Assembly: GCA_011032825.1 (NCBI GenBank) | Contig: JAADJZ010000020.1 | Span: 496,001-560,000, forward strand | Direction: 5' to 3' | Length of the DNA: 64,000 bases | From: Massariosphaeria phaeospora | Taxonomy: Eukaryota > Ascomycota > Dothideomycetes > Pleosporales | Part shown: in pieces, positions 46,001 through 57,590 of the stretch | Position numbering within the stretch: position 1 is the stretch's first letter | Layout of the letters: the number at the start of each line of letters is the position of its first letter | The notes under the pieces: model-generated | The model's input: only the letters and a program-made list of their open reading frames with translations | Databases searched by the model: none | What the model was told of the DNA's origin: nothing | Position numbers and translations under genes: made by a program

Positions 46001-47158
46001 TGCCATCTTCGCAGCCTGTAACCGAGCAATATAGTCTTTACGATCCTCCGGAAGTGTTGCAGACTTGGGGGTAACGCTTGTGTTGACGTTGCTCTTTGCT
46101 GCTATGACTGGCTTAGTCTGGACAACAAGACTGTGTGGTTTGACCGATGAAGGCACGGAGGTGGTAGGATTAGCACCGCCCTCTGTTGCAGGAGAGGACG
46201 CAACGGCAAGGGGCTCTGGCGGCGCTGCATGTTCGGTCTTCCACGGCAGATTTGCCTCTTTGTACAAAGCCTCAAGAAGGCCGAGATCCAGTCCTTCATG
46301 TTTTAGGCTCTCGTACCCGAAACCATGGTTGTGTAGAACTTGTACAAAGTGCTTCGCCTCCGCACGCTGCTGTGGTGTCGGGTCTGAAACGAGAGGGCCT
46401 GCCATTTGTCGTTTGCTGGCTGGTGAAGAAGGGGGCTGTAGAGAATCTGCAAGAACATTAGCAGGGAGTTGAGCTTCATCTAGGGTGCATTTACGCTTCC
46501 GACTTATGGAGACTTGACCCCCAATATCGTTGTGTGGTGGGAAGGAACGTTCCGTGTTGCGACTCTGTGGTCGGGCTAGATTGAGTGGAACAGATCGAGG
46601 AGTCTGCACGGGGAGGCGACCTTGAAGCGCCGGCGACTGGGACATTTGATCGCCCTCACTGACTTCACCGTCTTCTTTATCGCTGTGCATTGGATCGGCA
46701 GCGAGACCATTCGTGGCCGTGGGGCGCGGGAGCGAGGGCCCAAAAGGCATCGAAGTGAAAGACATTGATGTACCGGGGCGTGGTGCTGCTGCATGCGACG
46801 GCGGTATCTCTGGCAGTGGAGGAGGGGGAGGGGGTGCAGGCACGTAATTCTGTTGTGGCGGCGGAACTGCGCCAAGAGCGGTAAAGTAGTTCGGTGGCAC
46901 CGTTCCCCAGGCGTGCTGAAAAGGCGAGTACGGCGCCTGCCACGGTGCGTACGGTGGCTGCTGCGTGTTCTGGTTGTACGATGTCGAGTTTAAGCTCAGG
47001 CCTGGCAGGTGGAAGGTGGGAGGAAAGGGCTCGGCATGGGCCTGGCGCGGGTCCGGAGGGCCAGCTGGAGGGCCGGCGGGCGCCATGGGCGCAGGTTGCG
47101 GCGGTGGAAACGCGAAGGGCAGGCCAAATGGCGGCTGCGGAGGCGGGTAGTTGGCCAT
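43046..47158 (-). CDS. Red1-like C3H1 zinc-finger protein (RNA surveillance)
   Basis: Exons 47158-43622, 43577-43331 and 43251-43046 encode 1329 residues. The long first exon is mostly disordered: Pro-rich N-terminus (FGLPFAFPPPQPAPMAP), several Ser/Thr/Pro stretches, two predicted coiled coils (QQEELEKRKVELQTRLATAK near residue 680; IATNTARMAQLTEEMEQLKAKN near residue 790) and acidic ESSEDEEEEYEPEVPE patches. Exon 2 carries the putative zinc finger C-x8-C-x5-C-x3-H (Cys1235, Cys1244, Cys1250, His1254) followed by FRDM, the signature of the zf-C3H1 family that includes fission yeast Red1, the scaffold of the MTREC/PAXT-like complex that directs exosome decay of meiotic and cryptic RNAs. The C-terminus is a conserved-looking helical stretch. 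The family call is good; the Red1 function is inferred. Confidence 0.85.
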
Positions 47159-47868
47159 GTCGCAAGCAGTGGTGGTGCGCGTGTCGAGGGAGTGGAAGAA
47201 GTCCTACGCGTCCGCAGCTAGAGCCAGAAAGTCGCCTTAATGCATGTCGCGGTGAAAGCGAGCGGGTGGGCGATGGCGAGCTGGCAGCTGTCGAGGGTTA
47301 GCGCGGCTGGCTGCGATGGTAGTAATGGTGGTGGTGGGAGTGAACGCAACAGAGTCGAGATCGCAAAATGATGATGGCGGCTGCAGCCGCAGTCACGTGC
47401 GGGGTTGCAGGGGTGCCTGAGGGCAGGGGAGCCGACGCGAGTGCGAGCACGGCTGGCTGCTAGGCGCGGGCAGGGTGAGAGCGGCGGCCGCAGAACGTAA
47501 ACAAACAATTCAGCCCGCCGCCGCTTCTGCGCAATTGTCATCACCACCCTCTTCCCTCTGACGTGCGGCGTCCGGCAGCTGCGCTCTTGTACATAATCCA
47601 ATCTGCGTCCGGCCGCTTGCCACATCTATCGTTACCCTTCCAACAGGCTTGACATTCCGACGGCCTGCACACACGCTCCCCCCTCCGACGTCAAAGACTG
47701 CCCCGATATCGTGTCCAGGTCAAGACTCGCCAACTTCAACTTTAGAAACCGCTGTGCGGGTACTGTAACGCCGCTCGCCTTTCCGCGGCCGCCTGCTCCT
47801 TCCGCATAATGCGCTGCGTCGACGCCGACCCATAATTCAACCGCACTATCGACCCGATCGAAGACGCC
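47159..47868. promoter_or_regulatory. Bidirectional promoter, Red1-like gene and myosin II
   Basis: About 710 bp between the two divergent start codons. GC-rich, no TATA box seen, with a CACGTG core inside. Short reading frames here run into the myosin start and are treated as spurious. Confidence 0.6.
47392..47399 (+). promoter_or_regulatory. GTCACGTG, match to the Cbf1/CDEI-type bHLH site
   Basis: The eight bases match RTCACRTG, the site of yeast Cbf1 and related bHLH factors. It sits in the shared promoter, about 235 bp from the Red1-like start and 470 bp from the myosin start. Function is inferred. Confidence 0.4.
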
Positions 47869-50800
47869 ATGAGCGCGCCTGCTCACAACGGTCCCAAATG
47901 GCGCAATAGCCCGTTCACGAGAACCTCATCCTCGCCAAACCTCGGAACCATGCCGAATCTATCCCGCCCCAAGTCCGCAGTCATAACGTCGCCGCTTGCC
48001 GAATCGCAAGGCACCATGGGCCATGCCCGGAACCAGTCACTCTCACAGCTCAGCAGCGCTCCTATAGGGCGTAGTAACTCCACGCGGCTTCGAGCGGGCT
48101 CCCTCCGCAATGGCACACCTGCAGGCACATTCGCGCCCCAGTTCATCGAAGATGACTCGCAGAACTCGAGCGAGGTGCGCGGGATCGAGGGAGAAAATGA
48201 CTTCTCCGGAAAGCGCTACGTCTGGTTGCGGCATGAAAAGACGGCTTTCGTTCGAGGCTGGGTTGTAGAAGAGCTTGATGGCGCCAGACTCTTGGTGCAG
48301 TGTGACGACGGCACACAACAGGAAGTGGATGGGGAGGCGGTTGACAAAGTCAACCCTGCCAAGTTCGACAAGGCCGATGATATGGCCGAACTCACCCATT
48401 TGAATGAGCCTTCGGTCATCCACAATCTACATATGCGATATCAGGCTGATCTGATATATGTACGTTTGACCCGTATCTCCTCGTCCGACGCAACGACTGA
48501 CTTTATTATAGACCTACTCTGGGCTGTTTTTGGTAACAGTGAACCCTTATTGCTCACTTCCAATCTATTCGAGAGAGTACATCAACATGTATCGCGGCCG
48601 AAGTCGGGAGGAGACCAAACCCCATATTTTCGCCATGGCCGACGAGGCTTTCCGCAATCTTGTAGAAGAAGGGGCAAACCAGAGTATTCTTGTGACGTGA
48701 GTCTACATCAGGGATCTGCTCGGTGCCATACTAACATCCCACAGGGGAGAATCAGGTGCTGGTAAAACGGAGAATACAAAGAAGGTAATCCAGTACCTAG
48801 CTGCAGTCGCCACTTCAGATTCGGAACGCGCCAAATCCGGGGGCAGGCAGCTGTCCAATCTTTCTGAGCAAATACTCCGGGCAAATCCGATTCTTGAAGC
48901 GTTCGGCAATGCCCAAACCGTCCGGAACAACAACTCCTCTCGATTTGGAAAATTCATTAGGATTGAGTTTACTCGGACAGGACAGATCGCGGGCGCTTTC
49001 ATTGACTGGTACCTTCTCGAAAAGTCCAGAGTTGTCAGACTCAACTCCAATGAGCGCAATTACCATGTCTTTTATCAGCTACTCCGCGGTGCCGACCAGA
49101 AGATGAAGCGAGAGTTTCTCCTGAACGACACAGACGTCGAAGATTTCGACTATACCAAGCGCGGCAACGATACTATCTCTGGGGTTTCAGATAGAGACGA
49201 GTGGAATGCCTTGGTCGAGGCATTTCATGTCATGGCCTTCTCCGAAAAAGACCAATCTTCAATCCTAAAGACGGTAGCTGCGGTCCTACATCTAGGCAAT
49301 ATCAAGGCGATCCGGGAAAGTCGACGGGCGGATCAGGCTACACTAGAACCCGAAGCTATCGTACAAGCCGAGAAAGCATGCCAGCTTCTAGGTATTGGCT
49401 CGGAAGACTTCGTCAATGCTCTTCTTCACCCACGGGTGAAGGCAGGTCGAGAATGGGTTCAAAAGGTCCAGACACCTGAACAAGTCAACCTGGCTATCGA
49501 CGCTCTGTCGAAAGGTATCTACGAGCGCGGTTTCGGCGACCTCGTGGACCGTATCAATCGCCAACTGGACCGAACAGGAGCTGGGGCTGATGATTCTCAT
49601 TTTATCGGTGTTCTCGACATAGCCGGTTTTGAGATCTTCGACGAGAATAGTTTCGAGCAACTCTGCATCAATTACACCAATGAGAAGTTGCAGCAGTTCT
49701 TCAACCACCACATGTTCGTGCTGGAACAGGAAGAATACGCCCGAGAACAGATTGAATGGAAATTCATTGATTTTGGACGCGATCTTCAGCCTACAATCGA
49801 CCTAATCGAATTATCGAATCCCATAGGCATATTTTCTTGCCTGGATGAGGATTCGGTAATGCCGAAAGCAACTGATAAGTCCTTTACAGAGAAGCTCCAC
49901 TCTTTATGGGACCGGAAAAGCTCCAAGTACAAACGATCGCTTCTGGCACAAGGCTTCATGCTCACACACTATGCGGCTGAAGTGGAATACTCCACTGAGG
50001 GATGGCTGGAGAAGAATAAGGACCCCCTGAACGATAACGTAACTCGACTACTCGCGGCCTCAACCGACAAGCACGTTGCACATCTTTTCGCCGACTGTGT
50101 CGATCCTGACGATGAAGTAGGGAGCTCACGTAGTCGGGTAAAGAAAGGCCTCTTCCGGACGGTAGCACAACGACACAAGGAACAACTTTCTTCGTTAATG
50201 ACTCAACTCCATTCAACGCACCCTCATTTTGTACGTTGCATTATACCGAATCACAAGAAACGACCGAAACTGTTCAACGCTACACTTGTGCTCGATCAAT
50301 TGAGATGTAATGGTGTTCTCGAAGGCATTCGCATTGCCCGCACCGGCTTTCCCAATCGACTTCCTTTTGTCGAATTTCGCCAACGCTATGAAGTCTTATG
50401 CAATGATATGCCAAGAGGCTATCTCGAGGGTCAGGTCGCCGCGAAGGTGATACTAGAAAAGCTGAGTCTGGACCGAGCCCTTTACCGGGTCGGTCTTACC
50501 AAGGTCTTCTTTAGGGCTGGTGTGCTGGCCGAGTTAGAAGAGCAACGGGACGCCCTAATCCGAGATGTGATCTCGCGCTTCCAGTCCGCTGCACGAGGAT
50601 TCATTCAACGCCGCATTGCCCATAAGCGTCTTTATCGAGCTGAAGCTACACGCATAATCCAGCGGAACTTCCAAGTCTATCTCGATCTTCAATCTAGCCC
50701 ATGGTGGAGGCTCTTTGTGCGTATGCGGCCTATGCTTGGAGCCACTCGCCAAGCAGCTGAAGTAAAGAAGAGGGACGAGATGATTCAGACTTTGGAAGAA

Positions 50801-53800
50801 CAGATGCGCCAGGAAGCTCTCGAAAAACAAAGGGTCGAAGAAGAGCGCAGACGTGCCGAAATGGACATCCAACGTGTCCAAAAGACGTTAGAAAGTGAGC
50901 GTGCTTTGGCACTTGACAAGGAGGAAATATTCAAACGACTACAGTTGCGGGAAGCGGAGTTATCGGAAAAGCTATCCGGCGCCCTGGAAGACCAGGATAA
51001 ACTCGAAGATCAGCTGGACAATCTAATTGAAGCCAAAAAGAAAGCGGAAGATCAGGCCGAACTCTGGCGCAATGAGCTCGAGCAAGCGGGCCTAATTATT
51101 GGCCAACTGGAGGGTGAAAAGCAGCTTCTTGAGGATAACATCTCGCAACTCGATCAGCAGATCGAAGATCTTGAGAACACCAAATCTGAACGTAGCCTAC
51201 TGGAAGAGTCGTTGAACCAGGAAGTAAAAATGCTCCAGAGTCATTTAGCACTCAAGGATCGAAAGCTTCAAGACCTGGAAGCCAAGCTCCTCAAAACTGA
51301 TCAGGATCTGGATGTGAAGCTATCAGCATCCACGAAGGAGCTTCAATCATCGAAGAAACAGATCAAAGAGCTCATCGACGAGAACCGCGAGGTTAGGCAA
51401 CAGATGACTGACCTATCATCAACCTCGACTAGCTACGAGGATCTCATTCGGCGCAAGGAGAGCGAGTTAGCTATCCTCAAGGCTGACCTCAAGAACTACG
51501 AATCCGACCGCCGAATCTTCGACAACGAAAAGAAAACGTTGGCTTCCAAGCACGATGATTTGCAAAGCCGCCTGCGAGACGCCAAAGCGGAGTTGGATGC
51601 AATGCGGTCTCAGAAGCAGCAGCTTGAACGTGAAGCTACAGATGCTAAACATCTACTCGAGGAAAAGATCTCTGAGGACGCAAAGTCAGGTGAGGGGCGA
51701 AGACTTCTCGAAGACCAGATTGAAGATCTCAAAACCGAACTCTTTGAGGTCCAGAGAGCGCTCAGCAGGGAAAGGCAGTCTCGCGATGATGTCGAAATGC
51801 TTGGAGAACACAAGTACGATACACTGAAACGCGATTTCGACACGCTTAACGACGCAAAAATCACGATCGAGAAGGAGATGTACGCGCAACAAGATGTTCT
51901 ACGACGAGCCACCGAAGGTCGGCTAACGATCGAGAAGGAACGTAAGGACTATCAGAATGAGTTGCGCGTCCTGCGTGAAAAGTTCATGAAACTGCAGGAA
52001 GAAAAGTTGGACGCCGATGCAGCAGCAGAGCGTACACAGTCAAGACTCGCCTCGGAACGACAGGCTACACAACAACAAGAACTCGATGTGAAAGACCAGC
52101 AGTTAGACCAGCTTGAGGCGGAGCGGAATGATCTCGCTGAGCAGGTTCAGAGTCTTACCCAGATGCTGGCCGACTCCGACTCATTCAAGTTCCGAAATGA
52201 CCAACAAAAGGAGCGACTTGAACGCGAATTGGTTACCGTCAAGGGACGTTTGAACGCTTCGGAAAACGACAATCGTGCCCTACTAAACAAGCTTCAACAA
52301 AAGAACTTGGATATCGCCCGGTCTAATTCTCGGGCGGGCGATACGCAAAGGTCGCGAATTGCTCAGCTAACATCTGAGAAAACCAAGGCCGAGGATGAAA
52401 ACAAGCAGCTGTTTCGGCAGCTAGAAGACTCACAGCTCACCATCGCCTCGTTGGAGAAACAAAAGGAAAAACTCTCACTCAGTCTCGAAGATCTTAATCA
52501 TGAAATTACAAGGGAGCATAAAGCTAGTCGCAGTGCAGAGGTGGCATCGTCCAATGTCAACCTCCAGCTAGCCGACTTGAACCGCAAGCTGGAAACGGAG
52601 AGGCAACTTCGTGCACAAGCTCAGGCCAACACCCGTACTGTACAGACTGCGCTCGATAACAGCAACCAGGAGCTTGCAGAGTGCCGGAATCAAGTCATGC
52701 TGCTTCGCAAGGTTTTCGACCCCGAGTCTGGGAACGTCTCGATCACGTATGACGCCGCGAAACCGGATATTGCAAGGGTAATCGACTTGGCGGAGCGTGT
52801 AGAAGCCGCGAACCAGGCATTACGTGTTGCAAGTGAGCGTTATTCTCGAGCAGAAGCCCAGCTGGACGAGCTTAGAGACAGACATGGAGAGGAGGTCAAT
52901 GAGATGGATGCACGCCACGCCAACTCAAAGCGTGCATTACTAGAAGAGATGAACAGCAGCCAAGTCAACCAAGTCAGTGCTCGGCGGTCGCCCACTCATG
53001 TCCGCAAAGACAGCGAGAATCGCAAGCAATTCTCAAGGACAAACACTCCCACAAACCAAAGACACATAAGCAATGCCACCAACGACTCTGCTCGCTCTGA
53101 TCGAACCGTGGACACTGTGACCTACAATAACCGTATGGATCTCGCCTCTGAGCTCGAACTAGTACAAAACCAGCTGCAAATGTCGGAAATGCAAAACCGA
53201 CATCTCCAGACCCAGCTTGATCGATCACCTGTACGAAATAGCTGGCAAGACGATAGTCCTTCGGTCCGACGCGTTCAGAAGCTCGAGCGCGAGAATTTCC
53301 GTCTGCACGATATGCTCGATGACTCAGCTAAGAAGGTTTCGACGTTAGAGCACAATCTGCGCTCTGGACAGCTTTCGTACCAAGAGGTTCAGACCAAGTC
53401 TCATGAGGAGCTATTCGACCTTCTGACCTCTCAGGAGCAATCGCGGAAGTCACTAGTACAGGCCCATAACCTAGCTGTCAATGAACTCGCGGATGCCAAG
53501 ACTGCTTTCGACGATATCAAACAGGCAAAGGTTGCTCTTGAAGTAGAGCTTCACGACGCCAGGTCTGAGCTAGATGCTGTTGCTGATCAACAGGAAGAAG
53601 ACAATGCCAACCACAACCAGCTCCTACAAGAGTTTGCTGATATGCAAATCCGATTGGATGGTGAGACCTCCAGGCTCCTTGATGTAACGTCAAGTTTGAG
53701 TCTTTACAAGAGTCGGGCGGATGAATATTTCAGTAAGCTCGAACAAGCCGAGATTGCGGTACTAAGGGCTTCCCGGGCGGAGCAATTTGCAAAATCACAG

Positions 53801-55291
53801 GTCCGCGAAACAGAAGAGACATGCGCTACCATCATGGCTGAGCGAAAGCAAATGGATGGTATGATTGAGGATTTACAGCGCCAGACTCAGCAATTTGAGG
53901 AGCGCGTCGAAGACCTATCGACAGATCTAGAGAGTGCTTTACAAGCGAAGAAACGTCTACAGAATGAGCTTGAGGACTACCGGAGTCAACGTGCACACGA
54001 CATCGAAGACAACGAAACTTCTCTGGAACAGACACGGAAGAAGTACCAGGCCGAACTGTCTACCCTCACCAATGAGCTTGACGATGAACGCGAGAACGTG
54101 ATATATGTTAGGGAAGAGAACGGACGACTACGCGAAGAGATTGAGGAGTTGAGAAGTAAATGGGACGATGAAGTGCTGAATTCATCCACTTGGGCAAAAG
54201 AGAAGAGTCGCCTGGAAATGACCCTACAAGACATTTCAAACTCGAGAGATGAAGCTGCTAACGCTCACAACGAGGCACAGTCCAAGATTGTGAGCCTGTT
54301 GTCACAGGTCCGTACACTTCGCACAGGTGTCGACGAGCTCGCTGCGGAACGTGACTCCGCGATCGAAGAGAAGAGGCGATTAGAATCGCGACTTCAAGAG
54401 GCAGCCTCCAAACTAGAAGATCTCGCTCACTCGGAATCTCCAGCCATGCGAAATGCTGCTACCTATGACCGCGAGCTTCTGGAACTCAAGTCTGGCCTTG
54501 CTCAACAAGAAGACATCGCAGCCGCCGCGGTTGGCAAAATGCGGCGCGCTGAAGCACTTGCACAAGAAATCCAGAAAGATATTGTTGCAGAGAGAGAGTC
54601 AAATGTTCAGCTGCACAAGGACAAGGCTGCGGTGGAGAAGAATGTGAAGGATTTACAACTGCGTCTTATTGATCTTGAGACAAAGGGTTACAGCGGCTCC
54701 GCTGGGAAGGACGTCCGGTTCTTGCATGGACGCATCCAGGAGGTATGTTGTTGCGCTCCTCTCCGACTAGAATTAATACTAACATAACACCAGCTGGAAA
54801 AGGCCCTCGAAACAGCCGAGTCCACCCGCCTTTCAGAGTCTCGCAGCATTCGTAACGTCGATCGAACGGTTAAGGACCTTCAGACCCAGATCGAGAGGCG
54901 CGACAAGCAGAACACATCCATGACGGAAGACTTGAACAAAGCCCGCGACAAGATCTCGAATCTCTTGTCCACAATTGACGAACTCCAGTCCTCCGACTCC
55001 GCTGCGCAACTCATTTCGAAACGTGCCGAGCGCGAGCTCCGAGAAGAACGCGAAAAGGCCCTTCGCCTCGAGCGCGAACTCGAGGGCTGGAAGGGTCTTC
55101 GCGTCGAGCGGAGAAGCGCTCTAGGTGTTCCCGGAGCAGGTAGCGAGGCCGGTGAAGTGCGTAGCATGCGCGGATCCTCCATCGGCCTGCTCATGGGCGA
55201 AATGGGCGAAGTGGCCGCGAGCGAGAAGGGCAAAGTGAGCAGCCTGAGGGGTGGCTTGCGACGCATCTCGGGCCAAAAGGGTTTTTTGTAG
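47869..55291 (+). CDS. Type II myosin heavy chain
   Basis: Conventional myosin for the actomyosin ring at septation. Exons 47869-48459, 48512-48696, 48745-54742 and 54794-55291 encode 2423 residues. Order of parts: a 100-residue Ser-rich disordered extension, an SH3-like N-terminal domain (YVWLRHEKTAFVRGWVVEE), the motor with P-loop GESGAGKT (260-267), switch I NNNSSRFGKF, switch II DIAGFEIF (about 550), and actin-contact HFVRCIIPNHKKRP. IQ-like repeats start near 869 (FQSAARGFIQRR, then ATRIIQRNFQVY). A coiled-coil tail then runs almost to the end. The motor's catalytic loops are intact. The annotated C-terminus is RRISGQKGFL, but a -1 frameshift signal sits on the stop codon (see separate entries). 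The gene shares a promoter with the Red1-like gene. Identity is certain. Confidence 0.96.
55282..55288 (+). promoter_or_regulatory. Candidate -1 frameshift slippery site T TTT TTG
   Basis: The heptamer lies exactly in the X XXY YYZ phase relative to the myosin frame (GGT TTT TTG TAG). The zero-frame stop immediately follows. It is of the same class as the known U UUU UUA site. Slippage by -1 would re-pair both tRNAs on TTT TTT and enter the open frame downstream. Phase and position are directly visible; function is inferred. Confidence 0.6.
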
Positions 55292-55542
55292 TGGGTGGGA
55301 CCTCCGGTGCGGGGGTGTGGAGGTCCCGGGACCCTAAACTAAATCCTACGGTTGAAGAAGAAGAAGAGGGAGAGGGAGATGAGGACACGCTTGTTGGGGA
55401 CGAGGTCTTCAAGGAAGTGGAGATTGAGGTCGATGATGAGGACGATGATGGTAGCTTGGAAGAGGGCGTTGGGGATGGTTGGGGTGGGCTGAAGCGCAAG
55501 CGGACTATTCGCGTAGTCATTCGGTCGAGGGCGTTTTTGTAG
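55288..55542 (+). CDS. -1-frame extension of myosin (84 codons), candidate frameshift product
   Basis: Frame entered after -1 slippage at 55282-55288; it has no start of its own that I would trust. It is open to TAG at 55540-55542. It encodes about 20 Gly/Arg/Pro-containing residues, then a run of five Glu, then an alternating acidic-hydrophobic stretch EVFKEVEIEVDDEDDD, and finally a basic end LKRKRTIRVVIRSRAFL. Most codons begin with G and many follow the RNY pattern of coding DNA. The zero-frame product and this product both end in Phe-Leu encoded by TTT TTG TAG. Alternatives are a missing T in the T-run of the assembly, a cryptic intron, or 3' UTR that is open by chance. Confidence 0.45.
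   Translation, partial: VVGGTSGAGVWRSRDPKLNPTVEEEEEGEGDEDTLVGDEVFKEVEIEVDDEDDDGSLEEGVGDGWGGLKRKRTIRVVIRSRAFL
55297..55327 (+). promoter_or_regulatory. Stem-loop downstream of the slippery site
   Basis: GGGACCTCC (55297-55305) pairs perfectly with GGAGGTCCC (55319-55327) over 9 bp, seven of them G-C, around a 13-nt G-rich loop. It starts 8 nt after the heptamer, inside the 5-9 nt spacer range of -1 frameshift stimulators. The loop GGGT (55313-55316) could also pair with ACCC (55331-55334), giving a short H-type pseudoknot. GGTCCCGGGACC (55322-55333) is a competing palindrome. Confidence 0.75.
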
Positions 55543-56584
55543 ATGACTCTTGGCTTTGCTGTCCTTGGTGCTGGGATGGGGTGATGCTGCATGCGGGTTG
55601 GGAGTTTGCTCGTCGAGCGGGCTGGAGCATATTCGCATCTTCGGCGCGTGGGAGTTGTTTCTTGGGATTGCGGGTTATGTAATTTGTGATTTGCTAGGGA
55701 CGACTACTAGTCGTTAATGATATGGATAGTACTTCATGTGGCACCACTTGTCCGTACCCATTGTAGTTTTTATCCCTGGTGAGTAGACCAAATATATTTT
55801 CTAGCTCGAGGTCTGGTGGTGGAAAACATGATGAATCCAAAACTGACACTAGATCTAGTTAGACTGCGACTAACGTCATGCCTCCCTCCCTGGCTTGCTT
55901 GTTAGATCGTTAGACAGCAATCATTAGCAAACATATACTTACTTTATATATAAGTGCCCTATTCTGACCTTCTGTGTATGGCATTAGCCTAGTCTAACAG
56001 GTTATAAGCCGAGGTAGTGCGACACTAGCTACGAGCGCTGCAGTTCGCCATGCCAAGGTAGGCTGTTCTTCCTACGTCTTTCATCAACAGTCTCGCATCT
56101 GGCTCTCTCTCAAGATGCCAGAATTGGTATATGTACATAGCACATTCGCGCACATTCATTCTGCTTATCATGTATTCTCCTCGCGTCGTCGCCGGTATAC
56201 ATAAAGGAAATAGCTCTTTTAAAATCTTTTTGCGTAAAGCGTGGAGTGTAACGTCGGTATCGCGACCTCTTGCTAATAACTTCAACACTTGTTCTAAGGG
56301 TCTATTATTATTAGAAACGGGAATTGATAAGGGAGTGTGATCTGCACATGTAGAGGGATTCTAGATGAGGAGTTTGGGGGTTGGACGTGTCTGTCTGGAG
56401 AGCTGGATGTCTTGCATGTACACGTTTGTTGCATCGCCGTCCATGGAACCTTTCCTTTCACTCCGCCTTCCTCACGCAAGAGCGGGCTTTCACTGTCACG
56501 GCGGGTTACGTCATCTGCTAGTCAGCTGGAAAAACTCTATATAGATACCGCGTTCTTTTCTTATCCTGCTACAACTTTCCCACT
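55543..56584. other. Intergenic region between myosin and BTB gene
   Basis: About 1 kb, AT-richer around 55780-56000. No gene recognised. The right end contains the BTB promoter with a TATA box. Confidence 0.6.
56538..56543 (+). promoter_or_regulatory. TATA box of the BTB gene
   Basis: TATATA about 42 bp upstream of the start codon at 56585, in a normally placed, short-leader promoter. Use is inferred from sequence and distance. Confidence 0.5.
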
Positions 56585-57590
56585 ATGAAACCGACCGCGG
56601 AAATGGCCTCGAACGTTAACGCGGGCACTGGCTTGCAGCAGGAGGGCGGCGCGCCGCCAGTGTCGCCTCAGGTTCTCGCAGAGTAAGCCCATCTTCTGTT
56701 TACCAACGCGGCTCCCATACTGACAAGGCGCCCCAGGCTGTTCCGAACCGGTTTCCTCTCCGACGTCACCCTGAAATTCGAAGGCGCCGAAATACGTGCG
56801 CATAAGTTGGTTCTCGCCGACAAGTCGAAGTGGTTCAAGGAGGCGTTCGAGGGAGACTACGAGGTCAGTCCGCACCGCAACGCCATCAACCCAATACCAA
56901 CTAACGGCTCCGCAGTTTGCAACAGCAGTAGACATCCCTCTCCACGCCTTAGGCGTCAGTGCCGAGCGCGCGCTCAACATGGTCCTGCCCTTGACCGCCC
57001 TGGTCCGCTTCTGCTACACCGGCTCCAGCACATACTCACCCTCCGCCCAGGGCCACTGGACGCCGCACCTCACGTCATCCTTCTACATCACATTACACCA
57101 CCTCGCCAGCCACTACGGCATCCCCGCGCTCGCCACCCGCTGCAAAGAGCACTACCGCGCCGTCTCGGGTGTGAGCAGCGCCAACCTCGTGTCCATCGAG
57201 GGCCGCTTCAGCGCGCTGTCCCACGGCCTGCACCATCATACTCTGCAGGTCGTTCAGACGTTGACGCTGCGCGCGTACAAGCAGGAACTCGATAAGTTGC
57301 AAAGGGAGGGGAAGTATAAGGAAGCTTTGCAGTGGATGAAGCTCAATCCACGCGTTACGTCGCAGCTGTATGACCAGTTCGGCGCCGGCGACGACGACGC
57401 GGGGGAGCCGGCGAGGGAGTGGAAGTGCGCTGGCTGCAGCGCTGTGTTTCTGTATACGAAGCCGGCCAAGCGGATGAATCTCCAGCTGCGCAGTTGTCCG
57501 TGCTGTGCGGTTGAAGAGGAGGGACGTAGGGACTTGCCGGGCAATGAGGGCGCTCGAGCAGGCAATAACTTTGTGAAAATCGAGGACTGA
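56585..57590 (+). CDS. BTB/POZ-domain protein with C-terminal cysteine motif
   Basis: Exons 56585-56682, 56737-56863 and 56916-57590 encode 299 residues. The BTB fold begins after a 30-residue lead with the diagnostic FRTGFLSDVTLKFEGAEIRAHKLVLADKSKWFKEAFEGDYE (two exons), then VDIPLHALG...VRFCYTGSSTY. Such fungal BTB proteins may act as cullin-3 adaptors or in transcription. The C-terminus carries WKCAGCSAVF and LRSCPCC, two CxxC-type pairs that could form a small zinc ribbon, an uncommon addition. All junctions keep phase. Confidence 0.85.

Noticed and set aside
55288..55322. A 35-bp intron removing the myosin stop instead of frameshifting
   Set aside because: GTAGTG...GGAG could join the frames, but 35 bp is below the usual fungal minimum and lacks a branch-like word; kept as a checkable alternative, not as a call.
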